A DNA stretch of 64,000 nt from an uncultured Gemmiger sp. Lineage in GTDB: Bacteria > Bacillota > Clostridia > Oscillospirales > Ruminococcaceae. This document shows, piece after piece, positions 41,075-50,600 of the stretch (position 1 is its first letter; every line of letters begins with the position of its first letter). The notes below the pieces were generated by a model, which searched no databases, was not told the origin of the DNA, and worked only from the letters and a program-made list of their open reading frames with translations. A program made the translations under genes and the position numbers. Location of the stretch: assembly GCA_934502625.1 (NCBI GenBank), contig CAKSUQ010000001.1, positions 1 to 64,000 of the forward strand, given 5' to 3'.

Positions 41075-41727
41075 AAGTATTAGTTGCCTGCGAGGAATCG
41101 CAGACCGTTTGCAAAGCGTTCCGCAAGCGCGGACATGAAGCGTACAGCTGCGATATTCAGGAACCGTCCGGTGGTCATCCGGAGTGGCACATATTGGGGG
41201 ACGCACTTATTCCGCTGCACGGCGGGGTTGTAACAACAATGGACGGGATAGCGCATGATGTAGGTACATGGGATTTGCTGATTGCGCACCCGCCCTGCAC
41301 CTACTTGTCGAACGCCGGAGCAAGGCATCTATGGAAAGGCCATGAGCTGCAGGTCGAAAGAGTCATGCTTGGCATTCAAGGCAGAGACTTGTTTATGCGG
41401 TTTTGGTGGGCTGACATCCCCCTTATATGCGTTGAGAACCCCATCCCGTCAAAAGTGTTCTGCCTGCCGCAGTACACGCAGGCCATTCAGCCGTATCAAT
41501 TCGGCCATCCTTACACCAAGAAAACCTGCTTATGGCTCAAAGGACTGCCGCCGCTTGAATCGACAAATGCTGTGGAGCCTGTTGCTACATGGTGTCCGAG
41601 CGGGAGCTACAGTCACAAACATGGCGAACAACATAAGGGAATGTTTACTACAGACAGAGCTAAAAACCGTGCAAAAACATTCCCCGGTATTGCTGAAGCA
41701 ATGGCAGAACAGTGGGGCAGTTTATGA
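41071..41727 (+). CDS. Putative DNA cytosine methyltransferase-like protein
   Basis: A 218-residue protein starting at GTG 41071 (AAGGAG upstream, overlapping the previous stop). It has KVLVACEESQTVCKAFRKRG, a SAM-binding-like start with an acidic residue in AYSCDIQEPS, and HPPCTYLSNAG, a PPC motif like motif IV of m5C methyltransferases. It lacks the length for a full target-recognition domain. A modification role against host restriction is plausible but not certain. Confidence 0.6.
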   Translation: MKVLVACEESQTVCKAFRKRGHEAYSCDIQEPSGGHPEWHILGDALIPLHGGVVTTMDGIAHDVGTWDLLIAHPPCTYLSNAGARHLWKGHELQVERVMLGIQGRDLFMRFWWADIPLICVENPIPSKVFCLPQYTQAIQPYQFGHPYTKKTCLWLKGLPPLESTNAVEPVATWCPSGSYSHKHGEQHKGMFTTDRAKNRAKTFPGIAEAMAEQWGSL

Positions 41728-42137
41728 TCCAAAAATACATAATCTACGGAAAGCCCATCACAAAAAAGAACAGCCCCCGCATCGGATACGTTGGCGCACA
41801 CTGCCCGGTATGTCATAAGGGCAAGTACGCAAAAGTGCTGCCAAGCGCAGCCTACTTGAAGTACGCGAGAACTGCCAAGATGTTTTTAAAACCAGCGCCC
41901 AAAAATCCGCTGGACGGTCGCTACAATGTCAAGTGCTTGTATTACATGCCTACACGGCACAGGGTAGATAAAACAAACCTTGAAAGCGCCATCATGGATA
42001 TTCTGGTTGATGCCAGAATTTTGAAAGATGACAACAGCAACATCGTAGCAGCAACAGACGGCTCCCGCGTACTGTACGACAAATCCAACCCCCGCACCGA
42101 AATTTTTATCGAAGAAATGGAGGATAACCCGAAATGA
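41724..42137 (+). CDS. RusA-family Holliday junction resolvase
   Basis: A 137-residue endonuclease that cuts branched DNA intermediates. Family features: YGKPITKKNSPRIG near the start, conserved Asp in RVDKTNLESAIMDILVDA and DDNSNIVAATDGSRV. It starts by ATGA overlap with the methyltransferase-like gene. Confidence 0.85.
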   Translation: MIQKYIIYGKPITKKNSPRIGYVGAHCPVCHKGKYAKVLPSAAYLKYARTAKMFLKPAPKNPLDGRYNVKCLYYMPTRHRVDKTNLESAIMDILVDARILKDDNSNIVAATDGSRVLYDKSNPRTEIFIEEMEDNPK

Positions 42138-43024
42138 CAGACGAAGTATATGACTACCAGCAATCCCAGCGGGAACGCGCACAGGCGGCGCATCGCACCC
42201 CCATCTCCCCGCCGCGTATGCCGTCCGAAGCGGAGAACCACTTGAAAGATGGAGTATGCACGACTATTGTCCTGCCGAACCTGCCCAGCGTGGCCGGCCA
42301 CGTGCGGTATGCAATGGGCGGTATGAACGCCGCCCAGTTCTCCCAGCGCTGCGGCATCAGCGCCGCATACCTGAATCAGCTGTGCCGCGGGCAGGCTAAA
42401 ACGTTAACCGCCTACAACGCAAAACGCATCGCCGGTGCGTCCGAGATGGGCGTCACGATCGGCTGGCTGTTGGGTATGCCCAAGCCGGAGGAAACGCCGC
42501 CAGAACCGGAAAAGCCCAATACACCCGTGCTGCCAGACCTTCCAGATTTTTGGGCGAGGCTTCAATGGACAGTGGATCATGATGTACGTTCGCAGATGAC
42601 AATTGAGGAAGATGGAAATCTCGGAAAAAGAATGATTTCCGAGTACTTATATCACAGAACAGTGCCAACAGAAAGAACCAGACAACGGCTGGCGGACGCA
42701 CTGAACGTACCTGTCGATTGGCTGTGCGCAGGGCTAAAATCTGACCGGGAACTTGCCAAAGAAAGAGGGCTACTGAGCGCAGAAGCAAGGAAAAGACGCG
42801 CAGAAACTCAGCCATCCGCAAAAGAGAAAGCCTATACGCCTGTAAAACCGCAGATTTTGCAAGAAGTCCAGCCCTCAAAGCCTTCGATTCCACAAAGCAC
42901 TGGTACCCATCTCCGTTTTGAGGGTGTTTACAGCGGTGACACTCTTGCCGCGCTGGTTTCCGTCCTAAAGGGAACCTACCGCGTAAGCCTTACCATTGAC
43001 GAAGTGGAGGAAGTCAAACCATGA
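42134..43024 (+). CDS. Protein with two XRE-type HTH domains
   Basis: A 296-residue protein. The first HTH is near residues 60-115 (NAAQFSQRCGISAAYLNQLC) and the second near 135-205 (YLYHRTVPTERTRQRLADAL). A proline-rich linker follows, then a C-terminal segment HLRFEGVYSGDTLAALVSVL. It may be a regulator of the early-to-late switch; no named family. Confidence 0.65.
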   Translation: MTDEVYDYQQSQRERAQAAHRTPISPPRMPSEAENHLKDGVCTTIVLPNLPSVAGHVRYAMGGMNAAQFSQRCGISAAYLNQLCRGQAKTLTAYNAKRIAGASEMGVTIGWLLGMPKPEETPPEPEKPNTPVLPDLPDFWARLQWTVDHDVRSQMTIEEDGNLGKRMISEYLYHRTVPTERTRQRLADALNVPVDWLCAGLKSDRELAKERGLLSAEARKRRAETQPSAKEKAYTPVKPQILQEVQPSKPSIPQSTGTHLRFEGVYSGDTLAALVSVLKGTYRVSLTIDEVEEVKP

Positions 43025-43371
43025 AATGTATGATGTCCCGCCGCCGCGCACTCCCGTCCGATGTGCGCACCGCTGCCATCAATGTGGCAAAGCAGATGCT
43101 CGATGAGCAGTCCGACCGCATCTCGGCGCGCTGCTATAACGAGGTTTGCATCGCCATGCTGCAATGCAATCTCTCGCCCCGCACCATCGACCGTGTGCAG
43201 AACGTGCTGAAAGAAGCCGTCCTGCCAAAGCTCGATGAACTCTACACCCCGGACAATAAGCGCGATTTCGATAACCGGCAGAACATCGCCGATGCGGATT
43301 TGTGGGTCAAAGATTACCTGCAATCCCACGGCGTCCGACCGTTCGCCACCGCGCAGGAGGAAACGCCATGA
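43021..43371 (+). CDS. Phage hypothetical protein
   Basis: A 116-residue mostly helical protein with no motif I know. ATGA overlap with both neighbours supports a coupled gene. Confidence 0.6.
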   Translation: MKCMMSRRRALPSDVRTAAINVAKQMLDEQSDRISARCYNEVCIAMLQCNLSPRTIDRVQNVLKEAVLPKLDELYTPDNKRDFDNRQNIADADLWVKDYLQSHGVRPFATAQEETP

Positions 43372-43643
43372 AACTTGTAACGAAATTCTGCAAACACTGC
43401 GGCAAAATCATGCGGGACGTTACCCCGCAAAAACGCGTCTGCGATACCTGCCTTGCGCACAAGCGCCGCGCGGACGACAATGCCCGCTACCGGCAGAAAA
43501 AGGGCGTCAAAAAAGAACAAAAGTGCAAGGCCGCGCTGCCCGCCCTCAAATCCGTAAAATCCATCGAGCAATGCGTAAGAGAAGCCGCCGCGCTGGGCAT
43601 CTCCTACGGCCAGTATGTGCAGCGCGGGCTTGATAAGGAGTAA
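43368..43643 (+). CDS. Small zinc-finger protein
   Basis: A 91-residue basic protein with CKHCGK and CDTCLAHKRR, a four-cysteine zinc site followed by a basic helix and KKGVKKEQK. Probably binds nucleic acid. The ATG at 43368 overlaps the previous stop. Confidence 0.65.
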   Translation: MKLVTKFCKHCGKIMRDVTPQKRVCDTCLAHKRRADDNARYRQKKGVKKEQKCKAALPALKSVKSIEQCVREAAALGISYGQYVQRGLDKE

Positions 43644-43647
43644 GACT

Positions 43648-43995
43648 ATGGATGCAGTAGAATTTTATAAACAGTTCGCAAGATATTGTTCGAGTTCTTA
43701 TTGCTGTGCGTGCAATATTGTAGACTATTGCAAAACTAAAACAAAGGATGGCCGTGATGCAGAAAAAATTGTAAGAGAGATTGAGCAATGGGCAAAAGAC
43801 CACCCCGTCAAGACCCGCCAGAGCGAGTTTTTGAAGATGTTTCCGAAGGCGGACTTAACCAGTTTGTTGCCGTGTGTAATAGAGAAAGACAAAAGAGCAA
43901 TGCGGTGCGCCAAGTATGTTTGTTTCAGCAGTCCTAACTACTGTGGAATGTGCCGCGATGATTACTGGAACGAGGAGGTAACCGACAATGACTGA
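43648..43995 (+). CDS. Cysteine-rich phage hypothetical protein
   Basis: A 115-residue protein with clustered cysteines (CSSSYCCACNIVDYC, CAKYVCFSS, CGMC). The ATG at 43648 has AAGGAG upstream. Base composition is lower in GC than neighbours. Function unknown; metal binding likely. Confidence 0.6.
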   Translation: MDAVEFYKQFARYCSSSYCCACNIVDYCKTKTKDGRDAEKIVREIEQWAKDHPVKTRQSEFLKMFPKADLTSLLPCVIEKDKRAMRCAKYVCFSSPNYCGMCRDDYWNEEVTDND

Positions 43996-44572
43996 CATCA
44001 CAACCCTGCATCCCGGCGAACACTTCATGTTCAAAACCTTCGAGTGGGTATGCCTTGACCCGAACCATCCTGACGGCGGCGTGATGGCTATTATGGCAAA
44101 GCCGTGGGCAAAAGATGTAAAGTTCTGCCCAAGTGATAAATTTACCGATGAGAAGGGCAACTGGAATAACTATCGCACCAGTAATGTGCGTGGGATTCTA
44201 TCTGATATGGCGAACGCTGTTTTCGAGGGAAAAAGTCTGCTGCCACATACCGTTGACCTTGTGGCAGACAACGGAGACCACTCTTATGGTACAGTAGAAG
44301 ATTTTATTTTTATTCTCAACTGTGACGAATACCGCAAGTACCGTGACTACATCCCGCACTACAATGATTGGATTTGGACAGGGACGCCTTGGTATTGCGG
44401 CGATAAAGATTCCGGCACGGGCTACGCTGGCACCGTTCGATACATGAACACTGCGGGACAGTTTGGCAGCCGCGATGCGTGCGGCGGTGGTTCCGTCGCC
44501 CCAGCTTGCATTCTCAATCCCGCATCCCTCAATCTGCGCCAGATGGCCTGTGTTGAGGAGGTGTCCGAATGA
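43988..44572 (+). CDS. C-type-lectin/DUF6273-like protein in the early operon
   Basis: A 194-residue protein. The C-terminal half has the pattern WIWTGTPWYCGD, VRYMNTAGQFG, CGGGSVAPACILNP, like DUF6273 / formylglycine-enzyme-type lectin folds that carry variable surfaces in some phage proteins. Its place among early genes rather than fibres is odd. No signal peptide. Confidence 0.6.
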   Translation: MTDITTLHPGEHFMFKTFEWVCLDPNHPDGGVMAIMAKPWAKDVKFCPSDKFTDEKGNWNNYRTSNVRGILSDMANAVFEGKSLLPHTVDLVADNGDHSYGTVEDFIFILNCDEYRKYRDYIPHYNDWIWTGTPWYCGDKDSGTGYAGTVRYMNTAGQFGSRDACGGGSVAPACILNPASLNLRQMACVEEVSE

Positions 44573-44772
44573 CCATCCTAGCAAACATCATCAGCGGTGC
44601 AGCCCTTGCCGCCCTGCTCGTAGTATTCTACGCTCTGGGCGTAACCGCTGGCCGGGAGCCACGCAGCAGCGGGAAGAAGATATCAGCATGGAACATACAC
44701 TTTGGAGAAAAAGAGCCAGTAGTCGCATGGATGCCGCTCCCCAATCCCCCGGAGGTGAACGCTGATGACTGA
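44569..44772 (+). CDS. Small membrane protein
   Basis: A 67-residue protein with one N-terminal membrane helix (ISGAALAALLVVFYALGV) and a hydrophilic tail. ATGA overlap with the previous gene. Unknown function. Confidence 0.6.
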   Translation: MTILANIISGAALAALLVVFYALGVTAGREPRSSGKKISAWNIHFGEKEPVVAWMPLPNPPEVNADD

Positions 44773-45067
44773 GCCGAAAGCAAAAAAACTTTGGAAAGAC
44801 CCGATTACAGGCATAGAGTACCTGACAATGACAGAAGAAGAAATGCAGAAGAAAACAGAGGCGTTGCAAAAACAGGTTCTAGACCAAGCATTTCAAGCCC
44901 CTCTTGCGAAATGGATACGCGTTCGTGATCATATGGGGGCGGATGATGTGAGATGGTATTGCTCAAGATGCAATACGCCATTTGATATATTTGATAATAC
45001 GCCACAAGAGGAAGAAATGAACTATTGCAGCTATTGTGGCGCAAGGATGGTGAACGCTAATGCTTGA
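44765..45067 (+). CDS. Zinc-ribbon protein
   Basis: A 100-residue protein with a C-terminal zinc ribbon (CSRCNTPF and CSYCGARM) after a charged helix. Common in phage early regions; function unknown. Confidence 0.6.
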   Translation: MTEPKAKKLWKDPITGIEYLTMTEEEMQKKTEALQKQVLDQAFQAPLAKWIRVRDHMGADDVRWYCSRCNTPFDIFDNTPQEEEMNYCSYCGARMVNANA

Positions 45068-45332
45068 AATAATCCTGATCTTTCTAAAAATTTTCGTCCT
45101 CATTACCTGCGCCATCTATGCAGTTTTTCAAACCGGAAAAGCCCTTGCTGCGCCTGCACATACCTTGAAACGAACCCCACTATGCGACAGCTGCAAAAAT
45201 TTGGCGACTAAAAGGCCAAAATCGTGGAAATACCGGCAATATCGCTGTAGGTTTCGCAATGAAGGTTACGACGTCCCGCCCATAATATGCTGCGAATACA
45301 AAAAGAAAGACCCGCCGGAGGTGAACCCATGA
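45060..45332 (+). CDS. Small membrane protein with cysteine cluster
   Basis: A 90-residue protein: one membrane helix (ILIFLKIFVLITCAIYAVF) then CDSCKN, CRFR and ICCEY. The Cys pattern suggests a zinc site outside or inside the membrane. Overlaps neighbours at both ends. Confidence 0.6.
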   Translation: MLEIILIFLKIFVLITCAIYAVFQTGKALAAPAHTLKRTPLCDSCKNLATKRPKSWKYRQYRCRFRNEGYDVPPIICCEYKKKDPPEVNP

Positions 45333-45775
45333 ACCAAACAATCCCCTTTGGTATGACCCAGCGCCGTCAATGGATGGAAGCCTTCTCCCGCTATAAAGAA
45401 GCCTTCCAGTCCGCGCAGGATAAGTTCCACGAATCCAACTCCGCCATGTCCGCCCATCCCAGCGACGGCATGCCGAAGGGCAATTCAAAATCCGATCCCG
45501 TCGCCCGCCGGGCAGAGAACTACGAAAAAGCCTACATAAAGCTCGTAGCCGCCCGCACTGCGCTGGATAAAGCCCGCGCCGCCCGCGTCACAGCCATGCA
45601 GCCGCTTGATTCCGATCAGCAGATCGTCTTATGCGCTCTCTATTTTGAGGGTGCGTCCCGCCGCGAACTCGCCGCGTCACTGCACCGCTCGGACTTCTGG
45701 GTGCGCGCGCAGGAGCGCACCGGCCTATTCTTGCTCGAACTCCCCGCAGGGTGGGAGCAGGACATTCTTCCCTGA
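45329..45775 (+). CDS. ArpU/DUF1492-like late transcription regulator
   Basis: A 148-residue protein, last of the early operon. The C-terminal part (LDSDQQIVLCALYFEGASRR, LAASLHRSDFWVRAQERTG) is a sigma-70 region-4-like helix-turn-helix, as in ArpU/RinA-type proteins that turn on phage late genes. Position fits this role; the late promoter it would read is not identified. The ATG at 45329 overlaps the previous stop. Confidence 0.7.
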   Translation: MNQTIPFGMTQRRQWMEAFSRYKEAFQSAQDKFHESNSAMSAHPSDGMPKGNSKSDPVARRAENYEKAYIKLVAARTALDKARAARVTAMQPLDSDQQIVLCALYFEGASRRELAASLHRSDFWVRAQERTGLFLLELPAGWEQDILP

Positions 45776-45782
45776 CACAGCA

Positions 45783-45823
45783 AAGCCCGCAACTGCCGAG
45801 AAAATTTCGGCAGTTGCGGGCTT
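45783..45823. terminator. Strong bidirectional terminator between early and late operons
   Basis: A 17-bp perfect stem (AAGCCCGCAACTGCCGA and complement) with a 7-base loop, ending in GTTTTTA on the plus strand; it sits between convergent operons. Confidence 0.9.
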
Positions 45824-45827
45824 GTTT

Positions 45828-46259
45828 TTATGCCTTTACGATGCTGTGATAGTACCGTCCCGCCTTGTCCTCCGGCGCATCCCTGTCCAGCAGGAAGGCC
45901 GCCGCAAGGTCGGCGTAAAATTCCGGGCGGTCGGCGCTGTTCTTGCGCGCCGCCTTGCAATAGTCACTGTACATCATGTTCATGACCGCTGCCCACTTCC
46001 ACGCCTCGCAGTTCACGCCGCGCGGCTCCATGTAGGCTTTCGTCTGCGCCACATCCCAATGCGCGCCGAACGTGCCGTCTTCGTTCTCCATGTTGTCCAT
46101 CCATGCTTCCGCATCGGCACGCGTCAGCTCTGTATCCTGCGCACAGTGCAGACATTCCTTTGTCTTTTCAATCTCGCGGATCATCTCCATGCTGCCCAGC
46201 GTCACGGGCAGCTCCATGTAATTGAGCTTTTCCGCTTCCAGCTTTTCAAGATAGTTCAT
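45828..46259 (-). CDS. Phage hypothetical protein (late region)
   Basis: A 143-residue protein with conserved-looking CLHCAQD, ARADAEAWMDNME-like and HSIVKA ends but no family I can name with certainty. Similar short acidic proteins occur at the ends of late operons of gut Clostridia phages. The ATG at 46259 starts 9 bases after the previous stop. Confidence 0.55.
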   Translation of the reverse strand: MNYLEKLEAEKLNYMELPVTLGSMEMIREIEKTKECLHCAQDTELTRADAEAWMDNMENEDGTFGAHWDVAQTKAYMEPRGVNCEAWKWAAVMNMMYSDYCKAARKNSADRPEFYADLAAAFLLDRDAPEDKAGRYYHSIVKA

Positions 46260-46268
46260 GTTGGCTCC

Positions 46269-46610
46269 TTATGCACTCACGATCATGCGTTTCAGCGTAT
46301 CCACATCAGCAGAGTAAAAAGTAAGGCTGCCAAGCACAGGCAGGGTAACCGTAAGCCCGCTGTCCCCGATGGCCTCTTTTGCAGCGTCGCACGCCATATC
46401 CACATCCAGTTCCCCGGTATCCGCAAGCCCAAAGGCTTTTGCAACCGGATTCTGCGCCAGCGTATCAAAGGCTTGCTTGCTTCGCGCCAGAAATACAAAC
46501 TTTGCGCCCTTTGCGGCTGCTTTCCCAAGACTGCCGTCCGGCAATCGGGCAATGATTTCCTGCTCCATGTACGCGGCGATTCCGCGCTGCACTTTCTCGA
46601 TACTGACCAT
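46269..46610 (-). CDS. Phage hypothetical protein (late region)
   Basis: A 113-residue soluble protein with no recognised motif. It is followed by the 45828-46259 gene and probably cotranscribed from the promoter region upstream of 47228. Confidence 0.55.
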   Translation of the reverse strand: MVSIEKVQRGIAAYMEQEIIARLPDGSLGKAAAKGAKFVFLARSKQAFDTLAQNPVAKAFGLADTGELDVDMACDAAKEAIGDSGLTVTLPVLGSLTFYSADVDTLKRMIVSA

Positions 46611-46637
46611 ATGATACTCCTCGCGTCATAAGATAAA

Positions 46638-46657
46638 GGGGCGGCTGTTGCCGCCCC
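46638..46657 (-). terminator. Short GC hairpin after the 46665-47228 gene
   Basis: An 8-bp perfect stem GGGGCGGC/GCCGCCCC with a 4-base loop and a short T stretch on the minus strand. Probably a weak or partial terminator. Confidence 0.5.
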
Positions 46658-46664
46658 CTCGCGT

Positions 46665-47228
46665 TCAGCTGTTGCAGTCGCAGCCGCATTTGGGCAGCGG
46701 ATTGTACAGCGTCTGCGCAGTCGTGGCGGTGCCAACCGTGACATCGGCAACCATCTTCGGGTAGAAGGTGGCATTTGCGTAAGTCACAATGGAGTTGTCA
46801 CCGCAGCAACGGCGCTCAGCTTCCAGCTTGATTTTCTGGTCAAGCTCACTGCGCACCGATGCGATGTCCTGCCGCGCCAGCGTAAAGCTGTCCTCCGTGC
46901 GCTGGTTGTGCACGGCCTGTTCACAGAACTTCGAGTCAATAGCACTCAGCTTGCCGTCAATGTACTTGTACATTTCCAGCATCTTCTGGTCGCCGTAGGT
47001 GTTGGCATCCCGCAGTGCGATCTGGCTCTGCAGCTCGGCGATTTTCTGCTCCTGCGCCAGCTCATAGCGGTTGATGGTGTGGTCTTCGCTGCAAGTACCG
47101 CGCGGGCCGATAATCCCGGTCAGCGCACCCATGCCGCCAAGTGCATTCAGCGCGCCAAGACTGGTGCCGACAATGCCGGTGGCAAGGCCTGCATTTGCAA
47201 CGCCTTTGGAAGCATAATCCATTTCCAT
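46665..47228 (-). CDS. Phage protein with N-terminal glycine-rich helix, probable virion protein
   Basis: A 187-residue protein: a glycine/alanine-rich hydrophobic N-terminus (GIVGTSLGALNALGGMGALT), a coiled middle (YELAQEQKIAELQSQIALRD) and a C-terminus closing with LPKCGCDCNS. The hydrophobic-then-coiled layout recalls small structural or ejected proteins. GAAAGGA precedes the ATG. Confidence 0.6.
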   Translation of the reverse strand: MEMDYASKGVANAGLATGIVGTSLGALNALGGMGALTGIIGPRGTCSEDHTINRYELAQEQKIAELQSQIALRDANTYGDQKMLEMYKYIDGKLSAIDSKFCEQAVHNQRTEDSFTLARQDIASVRSELDQKIKLEAERRCCGDNSIVTYANATFYPKMVADVTVGTATTAQTLYNPLPKCGCDCNS

Positions 47229-47276
47229 AGTTCAGGTTCCTTTCACAGTAATTTCCACAGCGCTTATGGTACTTTC

Positions 47277-47305
47277 AGTATACCGCACATACTGTGTTTC
47301 TGTAG
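47277..47305 (-). promoter_or_regulatory. Possible promoter for the 47228-45828 genes
   Basis: A good TATACT (47277-47282, minus) lies 49 bases before the start codon; the -35 position (CTACAG, 47300-47305) is poor, as expected if a phage late activator is needed. The rest of 47229-47350 shows no gene. Confidence 0.35.
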
Positions 47306-47352
47306 GACACCCCCGCGCCGCATTTGCGCCATCTTCACGCCAAACCAAAAAA

Positions 47353-47387
47353 GGCGGGCAGTGTGCATTTTTTGCACACTGCCCGCC
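47353..47387 (-). terminator. Terminator of the main late operon
   Basis: A 15-bp perfect stem (GGCGGGCAGTGTGCA and complement) with a 5-base loop and six T on the minus strand, 60 bases beyond the last gene of the operon. Confidence 0.9.
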
Positions 47388-47447
47388 TGCGGTTCATACT
47401 GCTGTTTTATAGGGGGCACTCCGCCCGCTTGTTCCCGCAGTCTCCCG

Positions 47448-47642
47448 TTATCCGTTCTGCATCTTCCCCCGGATGCTCCTCACCACCCGGTTCACCGTCC
47501 TTTCACAGCAGTGTAATTCTGCCGCGATCTCTGCATTTCTACGTCCTCTGCGCCGCAAATCCAGCACAGCCTTTTCCTCATCCGTCAGGCTGAACACAAG
47601 CTCGTTGTACTCTGCCCGGCTCATGCAGAAATCAAATTTCAT
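47448..47642 (-). CDS. Small HTH regulator (sigma region 4/LuxR-like)
   Basis: A 64-residue protein; LTDEEKAVLDLRRRGRRNAE, IAAELHCCERTVNRVVRSIR is a sigma-70 region-4 or LuxR-type HTH. The ATG at 47642 follows GAGGT and lies 9 bases after the giant gene's stop codon. It is the last gene of the late operon and may regulate it. Confidence 0.7.
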   Translation of the reverse strand: MKFDFCMSRAEYNELVFSLTDEEKAVLDLRRRGRRNAEIAAELHCCERTVNRVVRSIRGKMQNG

Positions 47643-47650
47643 GGTGTACC

Positions 47651-50600
47651 TCAGTAGGGATTGCTCCAACGTTTATTGGTTGCTGCAAGGTATGCCCGGC
47701 GCAGCTCATTCGTTAAATCCATTTGGTTCAAGGTTGCGGTTGCTTCCGATTTGGAAACTTTTCCGTTTCCGTCAAGATCTGCTGCCGACTTATATCGTAT
47801 CCAGTCCGTCAGCGCGTTCGCGCCGTATGTCTGGTAAATCGATGCGCCATTCTTGTCTTTCTTGCTGTAGGCCGCAACATAGGCTTTCGCAAGGTCTGCG
47901 TCAGAAAGCCCCTGCTTCATCATGGAAAGGCCGACGTCATAGCTGCTTGGGGTTTGTCCATCTTCCAGCCCGGTAGACGCCTTGCTGTAGGCGTTCATGT
48001 ACGCCGCAGCAGCATTACTGCCAGCTGCGTTGTCCACGCGCCGCACAAGGCTGTCCTTGCTCGTCATGGACACAAATTGCTCGATGCCGTCGTTGCCCAT
48101 CTCGCCGTGGATAGCATTCCACTTTTCCACATCTGCAAGGCTTGCGTCCTCGTCGCCGGTAGACGCTTTCACATCATCCAGCGCCACGTCAACGGCATTC
48201 TTCGCCAGCATATAGTTGACGACCCCTTCCGTGCCGCCATTCTGGTACGCCTCGTACTCTTTCTCCTCCGTGCCGCTCACGCCGTCGCCCACAGATGCAA
48301 CGCCGCCGACGGTCTTCGCCACGCTGTAGGCGTTCTGCACAAGCTCTGCCTGCTGGTCTTCGGGCAGCTGCAAGAACATACTGTTCTGCCGCAGGCTGTC
48401 CACAATGTCATAGGCCGTCTGCCCGCTGGTCTTGGCGTACTCGGTCTTTTCCTCCGGGGTCATGTAATACCCTTCACCGTCCACCGTGATCTTGCTGCTG
48501 GCCTTCTCCGGGTAAACCTTGCTGTTGTTTGTGTCACCGTACAGCCCTTGCAGATACTCGTCCACCGGGGTTACGTTCTCGGCGCTGTAATAACCGGGGC
48601 TGGCAAAGTTGTACACCCCTCGCAGGAACATCCCGCCAGCGGTGTCGTCCGTGCCGTCAAGGCTCGCTTCCTCGCGTCCCCATTGGTCAATGTACGGCTC
48701 GTTCTGCTGGCTCAGCACGGGGATCTTGTTTTGCAAACTTCTGGTAAGGTACGACGTGTTGCGCTCGCTCTGGGTGTCGCCGCCGCCGTAAGTGCTGCGC
48801 CGGGTATCGTCCAGCGTGCGTGCAGCTTTGCTTAAAACGGTTGGCACAAACTGCTGTGCGTAGTTCGTCAGGGTGTTGCCCACGATGGAACCCGCCGCGC
48901 CGAACGCATCGTCGTTGTTATAGCGGATGCTCTCAAACGTATTGTTGGCGCTCTGCAAAAGGCTCATCTGCGTCACAGGGTCGAGGGCATTGGCAAGGAT
49001 GTCACCTACCTGCCCAGCGTATTTCTCCGGGTTTTCCATAAGGTCGCTCAGGTCGATGTTCTGCGCGGACATCGTAGCGCCCATCATGACGGGTACAACG
49101 CTCGGCGCCGCCCAATCGATCGAGTAGCTGCCTTTGCCGGGAATGTTCAGCGAAAATTCCTGCTTGCCCAGCATAGTTTGGTAATCCTTGTTATCCCCCA
49201 GCGAGCCCGTCACAAAGCCGCTGTCGGCAAGCCACCAGCCAAGCCCCATCAGCGCCGTGCCTACAACGCCCTTTGCCAGCGAATCGGTCACGGCTGCCGC
49301 GCCCTTATGGGTTGCGCCGCGCCAGACCGCTTGTGCAACGCCGCCGACAGGGGTGTATTCCAGCGACGTTTTCAGGATGTTACCCGGTGTTTTGGAAAAC
49401 GGCAAAAGCCCGTTACCGATACAATAGGCGATCTTGTCGCCGATGCTGCCGTTCTTATCCCCCAGATGGCTGATTTTCCCCAGTGCCTTTGTCAGGGCGT
49501 TGTCCGCGTGGAACGTAATATCCTTGCCGTCCTGAATTGCCTGTTCCAACGCATTGCCGATGATGGCCTTCGCCTCGTCGTCGGTGCGGCTGAAAATGCT
49601 CGCGTCGTAGCCTTTGGCCGTCAGATTGCTGGCAAGGCTGCGCATCGCGCCCGCCTTCAAAAAGATTTCATCTTCCTTGTCCAGCAGGTCGCTGTTTTTA
49701 TCGCTCATCCATTGCACCGCGCGGCCAAAAGCGTTGTCGCCGTAGGTCTTCTGTGCGCGGGTAAGCCCCTGCGCCAAGTCGTACCGTCCGCCATCCTTCA
49801 AAACGGCCTGATAAGCGTTCTCGTCGATGTACTTTCCGGCGGCGTCCACCATCTCGCGCGGCGTGTACAGCGCCTTCGTGCGGGCTTCCTGCGGCAAAAC
49901 CAGCTGCATTGCGGCGGCCACTTCGTCCTTTGCGCTTGCTATGCCGCCCATCAGCACATTGCCGATCAGGTTGCGCGCATGGGTCGTCGGGTTGCCCAGC
50001 ATCGCCAGATAGCGGATGTTGTCGAACCGCTCAAACCAGCTTTTCGCGGGCAGGTGCTTTGCCATAATGTTGATGGCTTCCTGCTCCAGCGCGTACCGCT
50101 CCTTGCTGTCGCCCAGCGTGGCGGCCTCGCTGTACAGGGTGTCCACCCGCTCCATCTCGTCCAGCGTCAGGTCGGAAATCCCCGCCGCCTGCATGATCAG
50201 CTTGTTATAATACTGCTCTGCGTTGTCCCCGTTCAGAATACGCCCGGCAATGTCTTTCGCGGCATCGTCACTGCAATTTACCTTGTGCTTCTCGCACAGT
50301 TCCTTGACCCGCTTTGCAAGGGCGTCAAATTCGGCGGTCGTGTCCGTTTTGACCGCATCCGTGATGACGCCCGCATCTTTCAGCATCTGGTCGAACTCGG
50401 CGTTCATGTCCCCAGCAGGCCTCTTTGCGGCATTACTGCCGTTTTCAAAAACGCCTTGCATGGCTTCGCGTTCCATGTCCGCAATGTCCCGCTCGCGCAG
50501 TTCGTCCTTTAGCTTCGTCAATTCGTCGGACAGGCTCTTGATCTTCTCGTCCTGTGCAGGGTTGTTTTTGACCCAGCGCTCCGTGATGGGCTTTGCGGCG

